DNA from: Helichrysum umbraculigerum
Taxonomy: Eukaryota > Streptophyta > Magnoliopsida > Asterales > Asteraceae
Direction of reading: 5' to 3'
Assembly: GCA_949592205.1 (NCBI GenBank)
Contig: CATIUR010000002.1
Coordinates: 3,876,501-3,940,500, forward strand
Length of the DNA: 64,000 nucleotides
This document shows positions 34,601 through 45,417 of the stretch, one piece after another. A program made the position numbers and the translations under genes. The notes beneath the pieces were generated by a model that saw nothing but the letters and a program-made list of their open reading frames with translations, was not told the DNA's origin and made no database searches. Each line of letters opens with the position of its first letter. Within the stretch, counting starts at the first letter, position 1.

Positions 34601-35486
34601 CTGTTGTAGGTCCACACTGATTCTCGATTATCTCTCCCTTCTCCTTAAACACATGACTGATCCGCTGAAGACTCCGCTGAAGACCCTCCCAAATGATGAG
34701 GCAGTTAAAAAGGTTGTGGAATTTATGGATGCATACTCCATTAGCCAAGAAGACTTTAAGTCGCTGATGCTTATGTCCAAGTTTCAGGTATATAACCCCA
34801 CTTATTCTTGGTGTGATAAGAGTATTATTTTTTACATGATACTAATCATAAGTGTAATAATGTTATTATTTAGGGTCGTCCAAATCCACTTGATAATGTA
34901 AAGTCTGAACGAAAGTCTGCACTAACAAAGGCATACAACAAAGGAAGCAAGTCACGTGTGATTCGTACATCAGACTTGATCACACTTCCAGGCATTAAAA
35001 AAGCTCCAAAGAAACGGGTTGCAGCCATGCTAGAACCAGTGAATGATGGTGATGTCATTGCACAAAATGAAGAAGATAACTCGGATGCAGAGGATTTGGG
35101 TATACTTTGCTCCGCTTTATAAATTATTCATGCTAAATACATCTTGTGATTTACGTCATAGCTTGTTAATTGTTTGTGATGTATATCAGAAGGTACAGGT
35201 GATGGTGAGGAAAAGCCAAAAGTGGATATTGAGAGTCTCAGTTCCAAAGGTAGTTTTTTCGACAAACACAGAACAATTTTCCTCATTCAGGCAGCAACTC
35301 TTTTAGCTCAATTGCATGTTGTTTTGTTTCGTATGTGGTTGTGTAGGAATCCAAATACAAACGGAGTCAAAGGCCACAGGCAAGAAGACGGAGTCAAAGG
35401 CTACAGGCACAAAAAGGGCCCCTGCAGGTAGGGGAAGAGGTGGTGCTGCTGCTGCTGCTGGTTCTTCCTTCAAACGGAAAAGATGA
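25623..35486 (+). CDS. RFC1: Replication factor C large subunit RFC1 (in-frame TAG in exon 3)
   Basis: Large subunit of the clamp loader that opens PCNA at primer-template junctions. Twenty coding exons: 25623-25625, 25853-26011, 26158-26777, 26858-26933, 27168-27229, 27309-27433, 27523-27683, 27762-27950, 32829-32950, 33053-33260, 33344-33397, 33469-33638, 33729-33819, 33902-34077, 34171-34210, 34285-34445, 34610-34787, 34874-35099, 35190-35249, 35347-35486. They sum to 3,021 bases and keep one frame. Landmarks: N-terminal DIRKWF and RRKTSRYFG motifs, a GRGRGG-rich linker, the BRCT domain (CLAGLTFVISGTLD), Walker A GPPGIGKTTS, Walker B LIMDEVDG, the RFC1-specific C-terminal domain and a basic tail KRKR. 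The oddity is a TAG at 26389-26391 (codon 132), with the frame continuing normally as VESTPSKKLKS. Either this allele is null, or the base is an error or is bypassed. Intron 8 is 4.9 kb because of a MULE. Confidence 0.9.
28847..29776 (+). pseudogene. MULE transposase, internally deleted
   Basis: The N-terminal part (LTYDELVDLIYTNVGVDKN) resembles the PB1-like start of MULE transposases. About residue 100 it jumps to the C-terminal part, with WKIFRKADTQARGH and a SWIM zinc finger (CTCGKWQTHRLPCSHAIVVC). The central DDE catalytic domain is missing. The frame stops at 29642-29644 (TGA), but the same frame continues through an Arg-rich stretch and a CCHC knuckle (CGNCHLSGHNIRGC, about 29705-29746) to a TAA at 29776-29778, so the stop is probably a point mutation. 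It cannot catalyse transposition. Confidence 0.85.
30041..32326 (+). mobile_element. PIF/Harbinger-type element nested in the MULE
   Basis: A 3-bp duplication TAA (30038-30040 and 32327-32329) and imperfect terminal repeats (GGCTTGTGCTAACGG versus GGCTGCTCCCAACCG from the right end) mark a 2,286-bp element. It carries one intact ORF for a Myb/SANT-like protein and no DDE transposase. After the ORF, about five copies of a TTTTTAGGATTTGTAACATT unit lie at 31985-32105. The subterminal regions are rich in CGTCGGT and GTGTCAGT repeats. Confidence 0.75.
30547..31938 (+). CDS. Harbinger-associated Myb/SANT-like protein (NAM-associated), 463 aa
   Basis: An intact single-exon ORF. The N-terminal third is Pro/Gln/Tyr-rich and includes a PEPEPEPETQ repeat (about residues 125-145). 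A Myb/SANT-like domain (about 165-235, with VHWSDEEAVLLAQRWI and YRSKSQLQGKWNKIR) is followed by a conserved MKRDFTYETSWNVV block. A C-terminal helical region (RAAAEAERTMAQIGKAAAKK) is of the type annotated as NAM-associated, with an acidic end. Such proteins are the DNA-binding partner ORF of PIF/Harbinger elements and also occur as many plant genes of unknown role. It sits wholly inside the TAA-flanked element, so I take it as element-encoded. The catalytic partner would have to come from elsewhere. Confidence 0.8.
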   Translation: MRRNSNSTGDDMFNNLFNYVPQPLNQGSPPSTFSAQLSNSSPSQPPGFSSYASPTRTFQSPSAPYQMYQPYAYQGFSPTIPFQQSPAAFGNPHYMHQPHPSAFNPYPPTPINYPQFGNINTPPRIEPETQPEPEPEPETQPEPERAPKRGRSKGKAVDTASTRVQVHWSDEEAVLLAQRWIHRSEKDKEGAAQAGDTFWAKVVEDYNKVAPQYRSKSQLQGKWNKIRSDCKIFIGIYKDVTNPRPSGAKEEDIVKACHKRFKSRMKRDFTYETSWNVVKNHPKFLATFGVMSNREEPSQPELEPINLGDDMAYSEPLTFNMQHLFTDDPIRRPPGRSSSRKSQKSSGSSDAATSSRSLKEQERLANIRAAAEAERTMAQIGKAAAKKTIIKSWKMLMQPVPSFLKGKEKKMIKEVRKTLVNNYESDYKTFFGHEAGAGSTQVAETDEDEADNEDDNENDNESE

Positions 35487-35751
35487 ATGATGAATTTTGG
35501 TGGCACACAACTTTAAGTAACTTTGATTTTGTGATGCGTTTGAGTACGAGTTATGCTTACCCCTTTTCACTACTCGCATGTTTACCCCTTTTGGTGGCAC
35601 ACAACTTTACGTTACTTTGATTTTGTCGAGTCGCATGGTATGTAAGCAAATACAAGATGTAAACTTAACCTAAAGACTCGCCATCCCCGGGTAACCCTAA
35701 CATAAAACCTTCTCTGTTTACCCATTTATGGTACTTGCATGAAATGATTTC
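35487..35751. other. RFC1 3' flank
   Basis: Probable 3'UTR of RFC1, with a small internal repeat (TTTGGTGGCACACAACTTTA at about 35496 and 35589). It ends where the segmental duplication begins. Confidence 0.5.
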
Positions 35752-36493
35752 TAAGGGGGTGTTTTGGGTTTATGTTCTTGAACACTGATTATTTGAAGTA
35801 ACGGTAATCAGTTCTTAGTGTTTGGATTTGATTAACTGATTATTTAAGTTTTGAATATTCATCTTGATACCTGCTGCAATACTACGAATTATTCAAGGAT
35901 AGAAGCAAGTTACTTGTGTACTTCACTGTTCAACTTGATATGAGATACATTTATTCCACTTAACCTATTTTCACAATGTCTTTTTTGGTTGCTTTTATCT
36001 CAAATAATCAAACTTGAAAAACATTCAAACATTTCGTTATCAGATTATTTCAACTTTGAGTGGACAAAACACATTTAAGCACAGGTTATATTATAACTAA
36101 TTATGATTATGTTGTTCCGATTGTTGGAAATTATGAAGAGCGTATATGATCAATGACTGGATATAATCTCTGTGAATCGTGTTTGGAAATCACTTTCCAA
36201 ATACTTTATTTCGACCCCGTAATTGACCCAAAGTACACGAAATTTGTATTGGGATAATTCAAGAGATGTTAACGATTTATGGCAATCAAAATATAGAACC
36301 GAGCGTTTATGTGTGTGTTTATGTGTTTGCAAGTATGCAGACTGAGAGATCATTACCAGAAAACGGAGGTTGAAGGACACAACTGTCCTTACCCGCAATT
36401 TGGTCTGCTATCAGGGACAAAAGACAGCTTGTAGACACCCTGTGGGCCACACATTACAATGAACCAACTTCCCTTAGAGAAAAAGGACTTGTG

Positions 36494-37046
36494 TGTAAAA
36501 TTATTGAATCCAACTACATAGAACTCCAACTCCACTCTTAATCAATTTGATTGAGTGTAATATACAAGAACACCAGACTGTAACTTGATAATATGAATAT
36601 ACTGAACTGAGTTTTGTAAGTGTATAACTGAATAATTACTACTACACAGAATACTCCAAGACTAGAACACTACGGAACCGATGAGTGAATCAATCGGAAC
36701 TTCCATATTTTGGAATACTTGAAGCTCCCCTTTTATTAACCATCAAGAGGAATTGAGTTGTAACGGCTCTTAGAACTGAGCGTGTACCTCGAAGACAGAA
36801 TGGAATGGGTTGTGCACTGCCTTCATGAATAGCAGGAATGGGAGTGGAACATGTTGTCTGCAAGATGCCATTGATGGGCAGCGAACAGGAAGGAACAAGA
36901 ACAGATGGGCATTTTAATTGTTTTCTTCATGATCTGGGTTTTATATCCAGAACCTTCAATACACCCCTTTAACTTCCATAAATGACAGAATGACCCCTGG
37001 CACATAAAATAAGTTACAAGATAGGTTTGCATACATAATTTCAACA
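36494..37046 (-). repeat. 3' LTR of LARD-like element
   Basis: 553 bp; appears identical to 41335-41887. TGTTGAAA...TTTTACA ends when read on the minus strand. Confidence 0.92.
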
Positions 37047-39389
37047 TCCCCCCTCAAACTTATCTTGGAACAAAACAGAAAACCTTGCTGTAATCTTCTC
37101 TCTTGTCAATAACAATTCAGACCCGAAAAATGAGTTGTCCACAACCGTGTGCAACTCTAAATACAGACTCGATTGATGAGTTGTCCACAATCGTGTGCAA
37201 CTCTAAAGGACAAAACAATGAAAATTACACTACTCAACTATATACAACCCAGATCATAAAGATCGACTCTAAACCCTATTCAATCATCAACATCGCAAAA
37301 TTCTTTATGAAAAATATATAATCTAACAATACACAGACTCTAAACTTGATCAATATGATTGAATCAACAATAACACAGGCTGTAGTTTGTACATGAGAGA
37401 ACCCAGAACATTTAGTTTGAACAAAAATCCTCAAGAACTAGAACTAGAGATCATTCACTTGAATGATGAAGAAATATAAACTCAGACAATCATAATCTGA
37501 ACTCTATTTTTCAAATAGATTAACATGAATACATAGAGACTAATTTCTCATCAATGAGATGAATAGAAACATAGACTATATGAACACTAAGACATGAATC
37601 ATAAGATTCAACTAAGACTTGTGTAATTTTTGTGAGACTGTAAAAATACTGAATCCAAACAAGGACGACTACACAGTACACCGATTGAATCAGAAACTAA
37701 ACAAGATCAGCTGACTATACTTCGTATATGGAACTAAAAACTGGGTTTCTAACCCACTGAACTGTAAGACTGTGTGTCCACGACTCCACTCCCACTTTGG
37801 GAGAAGACTTGAGACTGTGTGTACACTTGTACACAGAATACTTGTGAGAACGAGAGTGAGTAAGAGTATGAGACTACTCAATTCTGAAATTATCCAGACT
37901 GCAACTTACTTAATTACCAGACTGAACTCTGAATCTTTATGATTCAATCGACACAAATTTAATCACTTGTAAGAACTTGATAAGCAATCTGTTGCTCTCA
38001 AAGGAGACACATATGTTGTAGGAACAGAATGAACTAATACATCAACTGATTGAGTTGCTGAAAGAGTGTATGATGAACTTACACACAACACCTTAATAAA
38101 ATATTGATGAAATCAATTCTCTTTAACCTAAACTATGTAACGGTTTATCAGGGCATATTTAGGCAAAAAATGACAAAATGCTAGCAATTTAAAAATAGGA
38201 ATAATAAAGATATAGCAAAAAACATTTTCCTTTTAGTGAGTCTTGTTACCATCATTAGATAGCACTCAAATTAACTTTCAAATTCATAAGACAATTATAA
38301 CACACTGAAAAATAGTGATTAACAAAGGTTTGAGAGACAACATTTAGCCAAAGAACCATTTACACAACTAGATACAAATTGACAATGACATCATTATGGC
38401 ATTTAATACTTTTATCATTAACATTGTTATTTCTCTTTACCCAACCACGTGGATAGCCCACAACCTCATGGCTTTTGAAAATTAATATCCCATTTTGGTT
38501 CACAAGTAATCACAGAAGCAGACAATGATGCACAAATACACACATATGCCTAAGTAAGAATCCGTGCAATTGGACTCTTTCTGTTAACAGAAAATAGTAA
38601 GTCAGCCTAGGTAAACAATCACACCACAAATGATTCAAACTTTGAAAGAACAAATACCAAATAACACCAACAATTCAAGCAATGCAATTAAAACCAAAGT
38701 ATTACATACTACTCAAGGTAAAAACTTCTTTTCCACTACTATTTCTTTTTCCTTTAATCCCTATTTAAAGCAATATTATTTCGTAAAAGTAGCCCCACAT
38801 GTAGAAGGCTAAACCAGACTTTAGAAATTATGATTTGCCTAATTCCTATTCAGAACAAGATGACTATAGTTTTAGGTGTCCTTTTAAAACTTGACCAATT
38901 AACGTTGAACTACTAATATCAGTTGTTAGCTGGAATCAATTTCAATATTTTGAATTGCTTCTTTAATTTGTTAAAAAACTATATATATCAACAGTTTCTC
39001 AATTATCAATGTGATAAAGTGTATCACTAAGTTTCTCAATTACTATACTTTCTAATAAATTCTCAGCTATGTTCCTGTACTTTTGGACTTTGACACTTTA
39101 TTCACGAACCTTTATTGAACTTACCAAAGAACCCTCAAACTTACCTGAAAATAACAAATTGACACTAAACAAGAATAAGACTAAGCAAGTATAAAGTATA
39201 CAACTGAAGTATTTACCAACTAGTCACAACACAAAAGTTTAAGATTGATTTAAAATACTTTTAATTTTTAACAGCATCCCCTCTCAATCTTAACCTTTTT
39301 TTTTTTTTTTTATTAAGAAGATGTCTTGTTTGTTAACAGAATAAGAGAATCATAAAATGTTGTCATTAGAGAGGGAGCCGATATTGTTG

Positions 39390-39397
39390 ATTGAAGA

Positions 39398-39437
<40 letters not shown>
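39390..39437. repeat. Long poly(T) tract
   Basis: About 36 consecutive T residues, with a second shorter T run at about 39297-39312, inside the non-coding interior of the LARD-like element. Confidence 0.9.
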
Positions 39438-39438
<1 letters not shown>

Positions 39439-39839
39439 TGCAACAAGAAGTATGTATATATATATCTTGAACTCTCCAAATGGCTATATGTCGATAAAGC
39501 AAAAAAAAAAAAGGGAATCAATTTCAATAGGTGATGGAATAACAGGTGATGGACTTGAATACTTTTCCTTCAAACGGTCCATTTTCACTTCCTTTTTAAT
39601 AGACCCTTATACGATTCTTAAGCAGATGTGAGACAATTAATGGAACTGAGACTGTAGATTAAAACCAAATCAACTTAGACCAAGGTTGCAGATATTAGCA
39701 CACAAGAATTACCACAGCCAAAACTTAATACACCAAATTTTGTAATTAAAAAATTGAGTAAAGCTAGTATTGGCTTGATCACAAGCTGTACTATTGTTAT
39801 TAACACATGTAACAGTACTTTTGTGATTAAATATTTTTC

Positions 39840-39960
39840 TTAAATCCAGGAGGATGTCCAACTATATCATAACACCTTTCAATAGTATGACCCAACCCAT
39901 TACATTTCATACATTTTAGATTTGGGTTAGGACCTCTATAACTCACACTGTAGTTTCCAT
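39840..39960 (-). pseudogene. Gag zinc-knuckle remnant
   Basis: The minus strand encodes a CCHC knuckle CMKCNGLGHTIERC followed by YDIVGHPPGFK. This is the characteristic Ty1/copia Gag C-terminal motif (knuckle plus GxPxGF). It ties the otherwise non-coding element to a copia ancestor. No longer gag frame is visible around it. Confidence 0.8.
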
Positions 39961-41334
39961 TATTATTTTATTTAAACACAAAAGCAGTTTCATTAATGGA
40001 TGCCCCCATGTCACTCCCCCACAAAAAAAAGCGTATACAATCACAAAAGCACACACTAAATCACAAGAGAATGCAATCTGGTGAAACAGATACAACAACT
40101 ACCAACAGAAAACACAAGATCAGAACATAACAAAGAACAACACTTGGAACACAAACAAATTCCACACACAAATCTTAACACTTTATAAATTTCCAAAAAA
40201 CAGAGTAATGTGTGCTTGACTAACTTTTCACAGCCAAACCCTTAGAACACAATTGTGCTTGATCAGGTTTCCTTAAGCCTTAAAGTGGCCAAGGTCAAGA
40301 GTTGGGCACAAATGGTTACAAGACTCTAGTAATGTGAACAATGTAACAATAACAATAAGTACTAGTTCACCACACAATACGACTGTGATATCTTCACTTC
40401 AATTAGTCACATAAGCATACAGATCAAACATAGCACAATTATGCAATACACATAAAGCCCTGTCTATGGTCCAAGTATGAACACTGTGGGGTAGATGAAC
40501 CTTGTAAGCACAAGGATTCCCACAGGCAGGTACTAGCCACAACACAGGAAGGTATAGAAAAATGGCTTACTCAGTACTCCACGCTCGGTTGGCGAAAATA
40601 AATGCAGCGGAACAAGCTCAAGCACAATATTGCCAAATAGACTCAGGCACAACAAGCTCAAGCACAACAACAATTGCAGCGGAATAAACTGACTCGTATC
40701 ACAAGTCCACGAATCAAGAATCAACAACACAAGTAAGGGTTTCGGTTTGTTGAACTATCAGTTCAAGCAACAAACCAACTAAACCCAAAAGATTGAGGGT
40801 TCAGAAGATTAGTTGCATCGAACCAATACAATCAATGAACCAAAACCACAAACAGTGAATTGATACAGCAATAATCAGTACCAACAGAAACCAACTTTTG
40901 GGTTTCAATCATACCAGTGAATACCAATGAATCACCAAAAATAAACAGTTTCAAGAACACTTTTACCCTATTTCTTTAGGGTTTCAACAGATTTCAATCG
41001 ATCACCAATTGATCAAACAAACAACACAACTGATCGAAACAAAGCAACCCCAATATTTTAGGGTTTCAGTTGATGGATCAAACGAACCACCACAACACCA
41101 CAAGAACACGATGACCCTTTTTAGAGTTCCAATCGGTCAGACAGATAACCCCAATAATTTTGGAGTTTCAACAACCACAGACGATCAATCGAACACAGAG
41201 AACCACGAATCAACACTGAATCGTAACAGTTCAAACAGAATTAGCGAAGAACAAAGAAACCCAAATATTTAGGGTAATCGCTCAATCAAGAAGAATCGAT
41301 CGATCGATACACACGAGCCTACTCTCTGATACCA

Positions 41335-41887
41335 TGTAAAATTATTGAATCCAACTACATAGAACTCCAACTCCACTCTTAATCAATTTGATTGAGTGTA
41401 ATATACAAGAACACCAGACTGTAACTTGATAATATGAATATACTGAACTGAGTTTTGTAAGTGTATAACTGAATAATTACTACTACACAGAATACTCCAA
41501 GACTAGAACACTACGGAACCGATGAGTGAATCAATCGGAACTTCCATATTTTGGAATACTTGAAGCTCCCCTTTTATTAACCATCAAGAGGAATTGAGTT
41601 GTAACGGCTCTTAGAACTGAGCGTGTACCTCGAAGACAGAATGGAATGGGTTGTGCACTGCCTTCATGAATAGCAGGAATGGGAGTGGAACATGTTGTCT
41701 GCAAGATGCCATTGATGGGCAGCGAACAGGAAGGAACAAGAACAGATGGGCATTTTAATTGTTTTCTTCATGATCTGGGTTTTATATCCAGAACCTTCAA
41801 TACACCCCTTTAACTTCCATAAATGACAGAATGACCCCTGGCACATAAAATAAGTTACAAGATAGGTTTGCATACATAATTTCAACA
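41335..41887 (-). repeat. 5' LTR of LARD-like element
   Basis: 553 bp, apparently identical to the other LTR; immediately followed (on the minus strand) by the initiator-Met primer site. Confidence 0.92.
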
Positions 41888-42036
41888 TTGTGGTTCTTCC
41901 TTGTCAGGATATCGATGTACCACCCCCAGATGTTGGATCGAAAGTGTTTCAGTCTCCTCTTAGAGGCTCAAATCGACCATTGAACAATGATGACAAACCA
42001 GAAAAGAAGGATGCGCCTTTGTTACTTGGCCCGTGA

Positions 42037-42516
42037 AGCCTTTTATGTAAGTTGAAATCATTGTGTTAGTTTCACAAATGCTCGTGTTCTGGCCAACAAT
42101 TTGGTTTTTTCTTTTTGGATATTGTTTTCGTTGATGCATCTTGCTTATTTCTTGTAAATGTATCAAGGATTTCTGCTGTTATTTTTTTTTTTTAATTTTT
42201 TCTTGTTAATGGTAGATTTTGGACTATATATCTAGCATCCGTGATATACTTGAACACAAGTTTTGTTCTTGATGATCATTTTCCACCATTTTTTTATTAT
42301 TTATAAATGCACATGTGTAGTGCATTAAGAGCTGTACATAGCATGGTGAATATATCTTGGTAACAGAGTGATTGAAATCGTGCAATCTAAATGCAATAAT
42401 GAAACATGATGATATACATGTTCTGTTACATTGCCCCATTAGGTACAAAGATTACTATAGACATTATCAGCAAACTAACAACCTTTTACGTATTGTTTAG
42501 CACCTTTCAACACTAC
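42037..42516. other. Spacer between FES1 fragment and thaumatin-like gene
   Basis: Matches 21720-22259 in copy 1. It probably includes the 3'UTR of the thaumatin-like gene. No separate gene seen. Confidence 0.6.
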
Positions 42517-43350
42517 TCATTTAGGAGGGCAAAATGTGATCACATATCGTGAAGCCATGCACTTGTTAAGACTCGAAGAGTCATCAAAAGCATAACTATA
42601 CGCTTTAGGACATATCGCCTTAAAAAGCTTAGAAAAAACAGTAGGTTTACACGTCTTTGGATTCGCATATTCACCCGTACAACAATATTTAGGAGACCCC
42701 ATCGCTAAACACGCACTCTTACACCCAACCACTTTACCTCCAACTTTCACTTCAAGTGCTGATGGACAACAAACGTTCAAATCGACCTCACATTCGGCCC
42801 TACCACACCCTGCACCACCACCAATCGGTGCCATTGCAACCGGTAAATTAAATCCGTCCACTAAACTTACATCATAGAAATGTAACGGTGAATCTGACGA
42901 TCCGAACGTCATTTCAACCACTGTGGCTGGCGGCTCACCGCCTGTGCCCTGACAGTGCAACTGCCCAGAACAACCACCAGTTGCACAACTACCTCTACCG
43001 TTACTGTCGAAAGAACAGCCTTGTCTTCCCCATATTCTCCCTGACCATTTATCTGGTACATCAACAACCACTTCCTCAGCCCCACCTAATTGGAAACCAC
43101 CGTCTTTCGGGCTTGGATGACCTGCCCCGCCTTGTAAACCGGGCCATATTGTTTCCCTGCAGTTGTTGACAAGAATTAACTGAACCCCATCTGCAAAAAA
43201 ATTGAAGAAACAAAGGTAAAACAAGTGGTTATTTATATGCAAAGAAGATAGAGACTGTAACTGAAGAAAATAAAGTTGTGGATTACATGAAGTGAAGAAA
43301 TGTAGGAAGATGGAGGCAAGAATGAAGAGAAGGTGGGAAGATTTCACCAT
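42517..43350 (-). CDS. Thaumatin-like protein (PR-5 family), secreted
   Basis: Two exons, 43350-43287 and 43190-42517 (GT-AG; the split codon gives Tyr-Gly), encode 245 aa. A hydrophobic signal peptide (MVKSSHLLFILASIFLHFF) leads to the mature domain beginning VQLILVNNC. Landmarks: WPGLQGG, the thaumatin-signature region GRIWGRQGCSFDSNGRGSC, CQGTGGEPPATVVEMTF, FYDVSLVDGFNLP and the end CPKAYSYAFDDSSS. About 17 cysteines are present, close to the usual 16 that form eight disulfides. The Arg, Glu and Asp residues lining the acidic cleft appear kept. Members bind or hydrolyse beta-glucans and often respond to pathogens; this one's target is unknown. It is the surviving partner of the pseudogene at 22260-23087. 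Confidence 0.93.
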   Translation of the reverse strand: MVKSSHLLFILASIFLHFFTSCNPQLYFLQLQSLSSLHINNHLFYLCFFNFFADGVQLILVNNCRETIWPGLQGGAGHPSPKDGGFQLGGAEEVVVDVPDKWSGRIWGRQGCSFDSNGRGSCATGGCSGQLHCQGTGGEPPATVVEMTFGSSDSPLHFYDVSLVDGFNLPVAMAPIGGGAGCGRAECEVDLNVCCPSALEVKVGGKVVGCKSACLAMGSPKYCCTGEYANPKTCKPTVFSKLFKAICPKAYSYAFDDSSSLNKCMASRYVITFCPPK

Positions 43351-45417
43351 TGTTGTTGTTCCAAGTGTTTGTAACTGGTAACTGCTAAAGGAGTTTATAA
43401 AGGGGGAGACTGTGTGTGTGTGTCGCTTTCACTTTGTGGGAGTCAAAAAGGAATAAGGTGCATATATGCATTGCTTCAACATGAGGTTTTTTGCATTATC
43501 TAAAGTCACAAAAAGAAAAGCCTATGCTATCATACTATCCATATCCATATTATAATCTTAATAATATTGTACTTGCCCCAATACACAGACACAAATCAAA
43601 GAATGAAAATGGTCATGCCTTAATACAAATCACATGCTTTAACCTACAACAGAATTCTTGCAAGTAAGATTACAATTGTTTACACATTGAAGCTATTAAA
43701 GAACACCCACAAGTTGGTATCTTTGCAATTGTATTAACTACAAATAAGGCAATATATAGCCTAAGTTAAAGAAGATAATATATTCTTCAACCAGTGGCTG
43801 GGAAGTAGAGAATAATATCCAGTATTCCCATCTGCTTTAGCCCTTTATGTCATACAATTTAAGTACATATAATAACAACAAAAACAACAACCAAAGACAT
43901 GAAGTGAAGCAAACTATTGAAGGATGTGTAATGCGGAAACGAAGTTTTGATGCCAGTTGCGTACCTGCTAACTTGCATCTATAAGAGTAAGATCATAACT
44001 AATTCTAATTCTTTGGATTGCGATCGGACAATATATAAAACCAAGAAATCAAAAAAGATCGATTTAAGCTTACCAAGATAACCATTAGCTTGTTAAAAAT
44101 GTAAAAAGGGTTATATATTTGTTACAAGAGCATGGATGGATGTGGCATACAAAGAGGGAATGGATACTATACGTGAATATTCGTTTTGTAATATTCAAAG
44201 ACAGAAATGATATCCTTATTTTGTGATGTGTCTCTTCAAAAAATTAAACATTGTTACGATACGACTGAAAATCTTGGATGAAAGATTTTATATTTCCTTA
44301 AAGTAGCTATTTTAATTAAGGACAAATTGTACAAAATATACTCATATTAATGCGGGCCCAAGTGTTATGGATCGGGCCCTTATGTTTTTGGAAGCCCACG
44401 ATCGTGTAACAAAAGGGGTTTCACGGAAAAAGCCATAACTTGGGCTACAAGACTCCGTTTCAAGCACATGAGCTAACGAATCGAAGCTTGGAAACGAGGC
44501 CGTAGGCGGTTTACCCAACTTTCAGGTCCAAAAACGGCTCCTAGAAGAATTTATGGCTCATTTTATATTTTTTAGTTTTTATTGGACTTTTATTTTGGGT
44601 TTTCTGGCCGGCCCGTTATATTTTTCCGGCCCATTTGAAATTTTGCTTCCTTTTTAGGGTTTATGGATGTATTAGACTCATCAATTTTGAATTTTATGAA
44701 AATCGAACTTTCTCTCAAATTGTGTTGATCATTTGAGTTAGATTTTTTGCCTAAAGTCGGTATTATTTTAGAATCAACAACTGTTAGAACGAATTTATCC
44801 TTAGTATTCGTAGAATCAACAGGTTGGTTAAATTCGTGTTACTAATTTCAATCTACATCACATACACTGTTTAAGACACAAGTACTACCAAGCTTTTCTA
44901 TTGCTACTGTATACTTTGTTGAGTATGTAGCCAATTAGCCAACAACCGATTTTTGTGATGAATATCATATCATATCTATAAATATTACTCTTGACAATTA
45001 AATAATCAACTGCTATCCATAAATTTTTTTAAAGAAATATCAAAGTGAAGAGAGAAAATTTGAAGTTAAAAGTGGCGGTGATGGATTTCAGTTTTGAATT
45101 TATCAAACGCTTAAATTGAACAAAGTGATTTTTATGTATAAATATAAGTTCGATATTTTAAATCAAAAATTTAAAAGTTTTCAGCATATTTGTACAATGT
45201 AAGCAATTATAGTTATATTTAAAATGTTCTGTTATTTATTAGCATCATTTTTTTTAAATGCATATTTAAAATAATTCCCTAAATATATATATTTCTTTCC
45301 AACAAATAGGAACCTTGTTTTCATCATCAATCATATATTCATATTCACTCATTTTGTCATTCAAACGAAAAACAAAAGATAACAACTTCCAACCATAACC
45401 ATCACACAAACACACCA
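43351..45417. other. Thaumatin-like promoter and FBPase 5' flank
   Basis: About 2 kb without a gene. Up to about 45065 it follows copy 1 of the duplication, interrupted by an unmatched segment at 44342-44909 bounded by TATAC on both sides. That segment contains GCGGGCCC-type motifs and AGTTAGATTTTTTGCC, of unknown class. The last 350 bp are the FBPase promoter and 5'UTR. Confidence 0.6.

Larger units (their letters stand above)
36494..41887 (-). mobile_element. Non-autonomous LTR retrotransposon (LARD-like, copia-derived)
   Basis: Two 553-bp LTRs (36494-37046 and 41335-41887) that look identical by eye, flanked by TTGTG (36489-36493 and 41888-41892). Orientation is minus: the primer site TGGTATCAGAGAG (41334-41322) abuts the right-hand LTR, and a polypurine tract GAGGGGGGA (37055-37047) abuts the left-hand one. 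The 4.3-kb interior has no reverse transcriptase or integrase. A gag zinc-knuckle remnant sits at about 39840-39960. Identical LTRs mean a very recent insertion, and movement must have used proteins from another element. Confidence 0.9.
36404..42036 (+). pseudogene. FES1 3'-end fragment, split by an LTR element
   Basis: The stretch 36404-36493 encodes the end of FES1 (RQLVDTLWATHYNEPTSLRE). The frame resumes after the retroelement at 41888 and runs to TGA 42034-42036 (ending KKDAPLLLGP). Only roughly the last third of exon 6 is present: exons 1-5 and the start of exon 6 are missing, and unrelated sequence precedes 36404. The two pieces would join in frame across the TTGTG target duplication. 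The gene was therefore already truncated and presumably silent when the element landed. Confidence 0.9.
35752..45065. repeat. Segmental duplication, copy 2
   Basis: Counterpart of 20690-25215, lying on the other side of RFC1. It contains FES1 intron-5 sequence (35752-36140), the end of FES1 exon 6 split by a retroelement, the spacer, the intact thaumatin-like gene and its flank. Extra material absent from copy 1 includes 36141-36403 (unidentified), the LTR element 36494-41887 and a ~568-bp insertion at 44342-44909. Confidence 0.85.

Noticed and set aside
36823..37047. 74-codon ORF repeated at 41664-41888
   Set aside because: It is LTR sequence, identical because the LTRs are identical; not a gene.
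41009..41272. 87-codon plus-strand ORF in the LARD-like element
   Set aside because: It lies in the leader region next to the primer site on the opposite strand; low-complexity Asn/Gln/Thr content and no family match.
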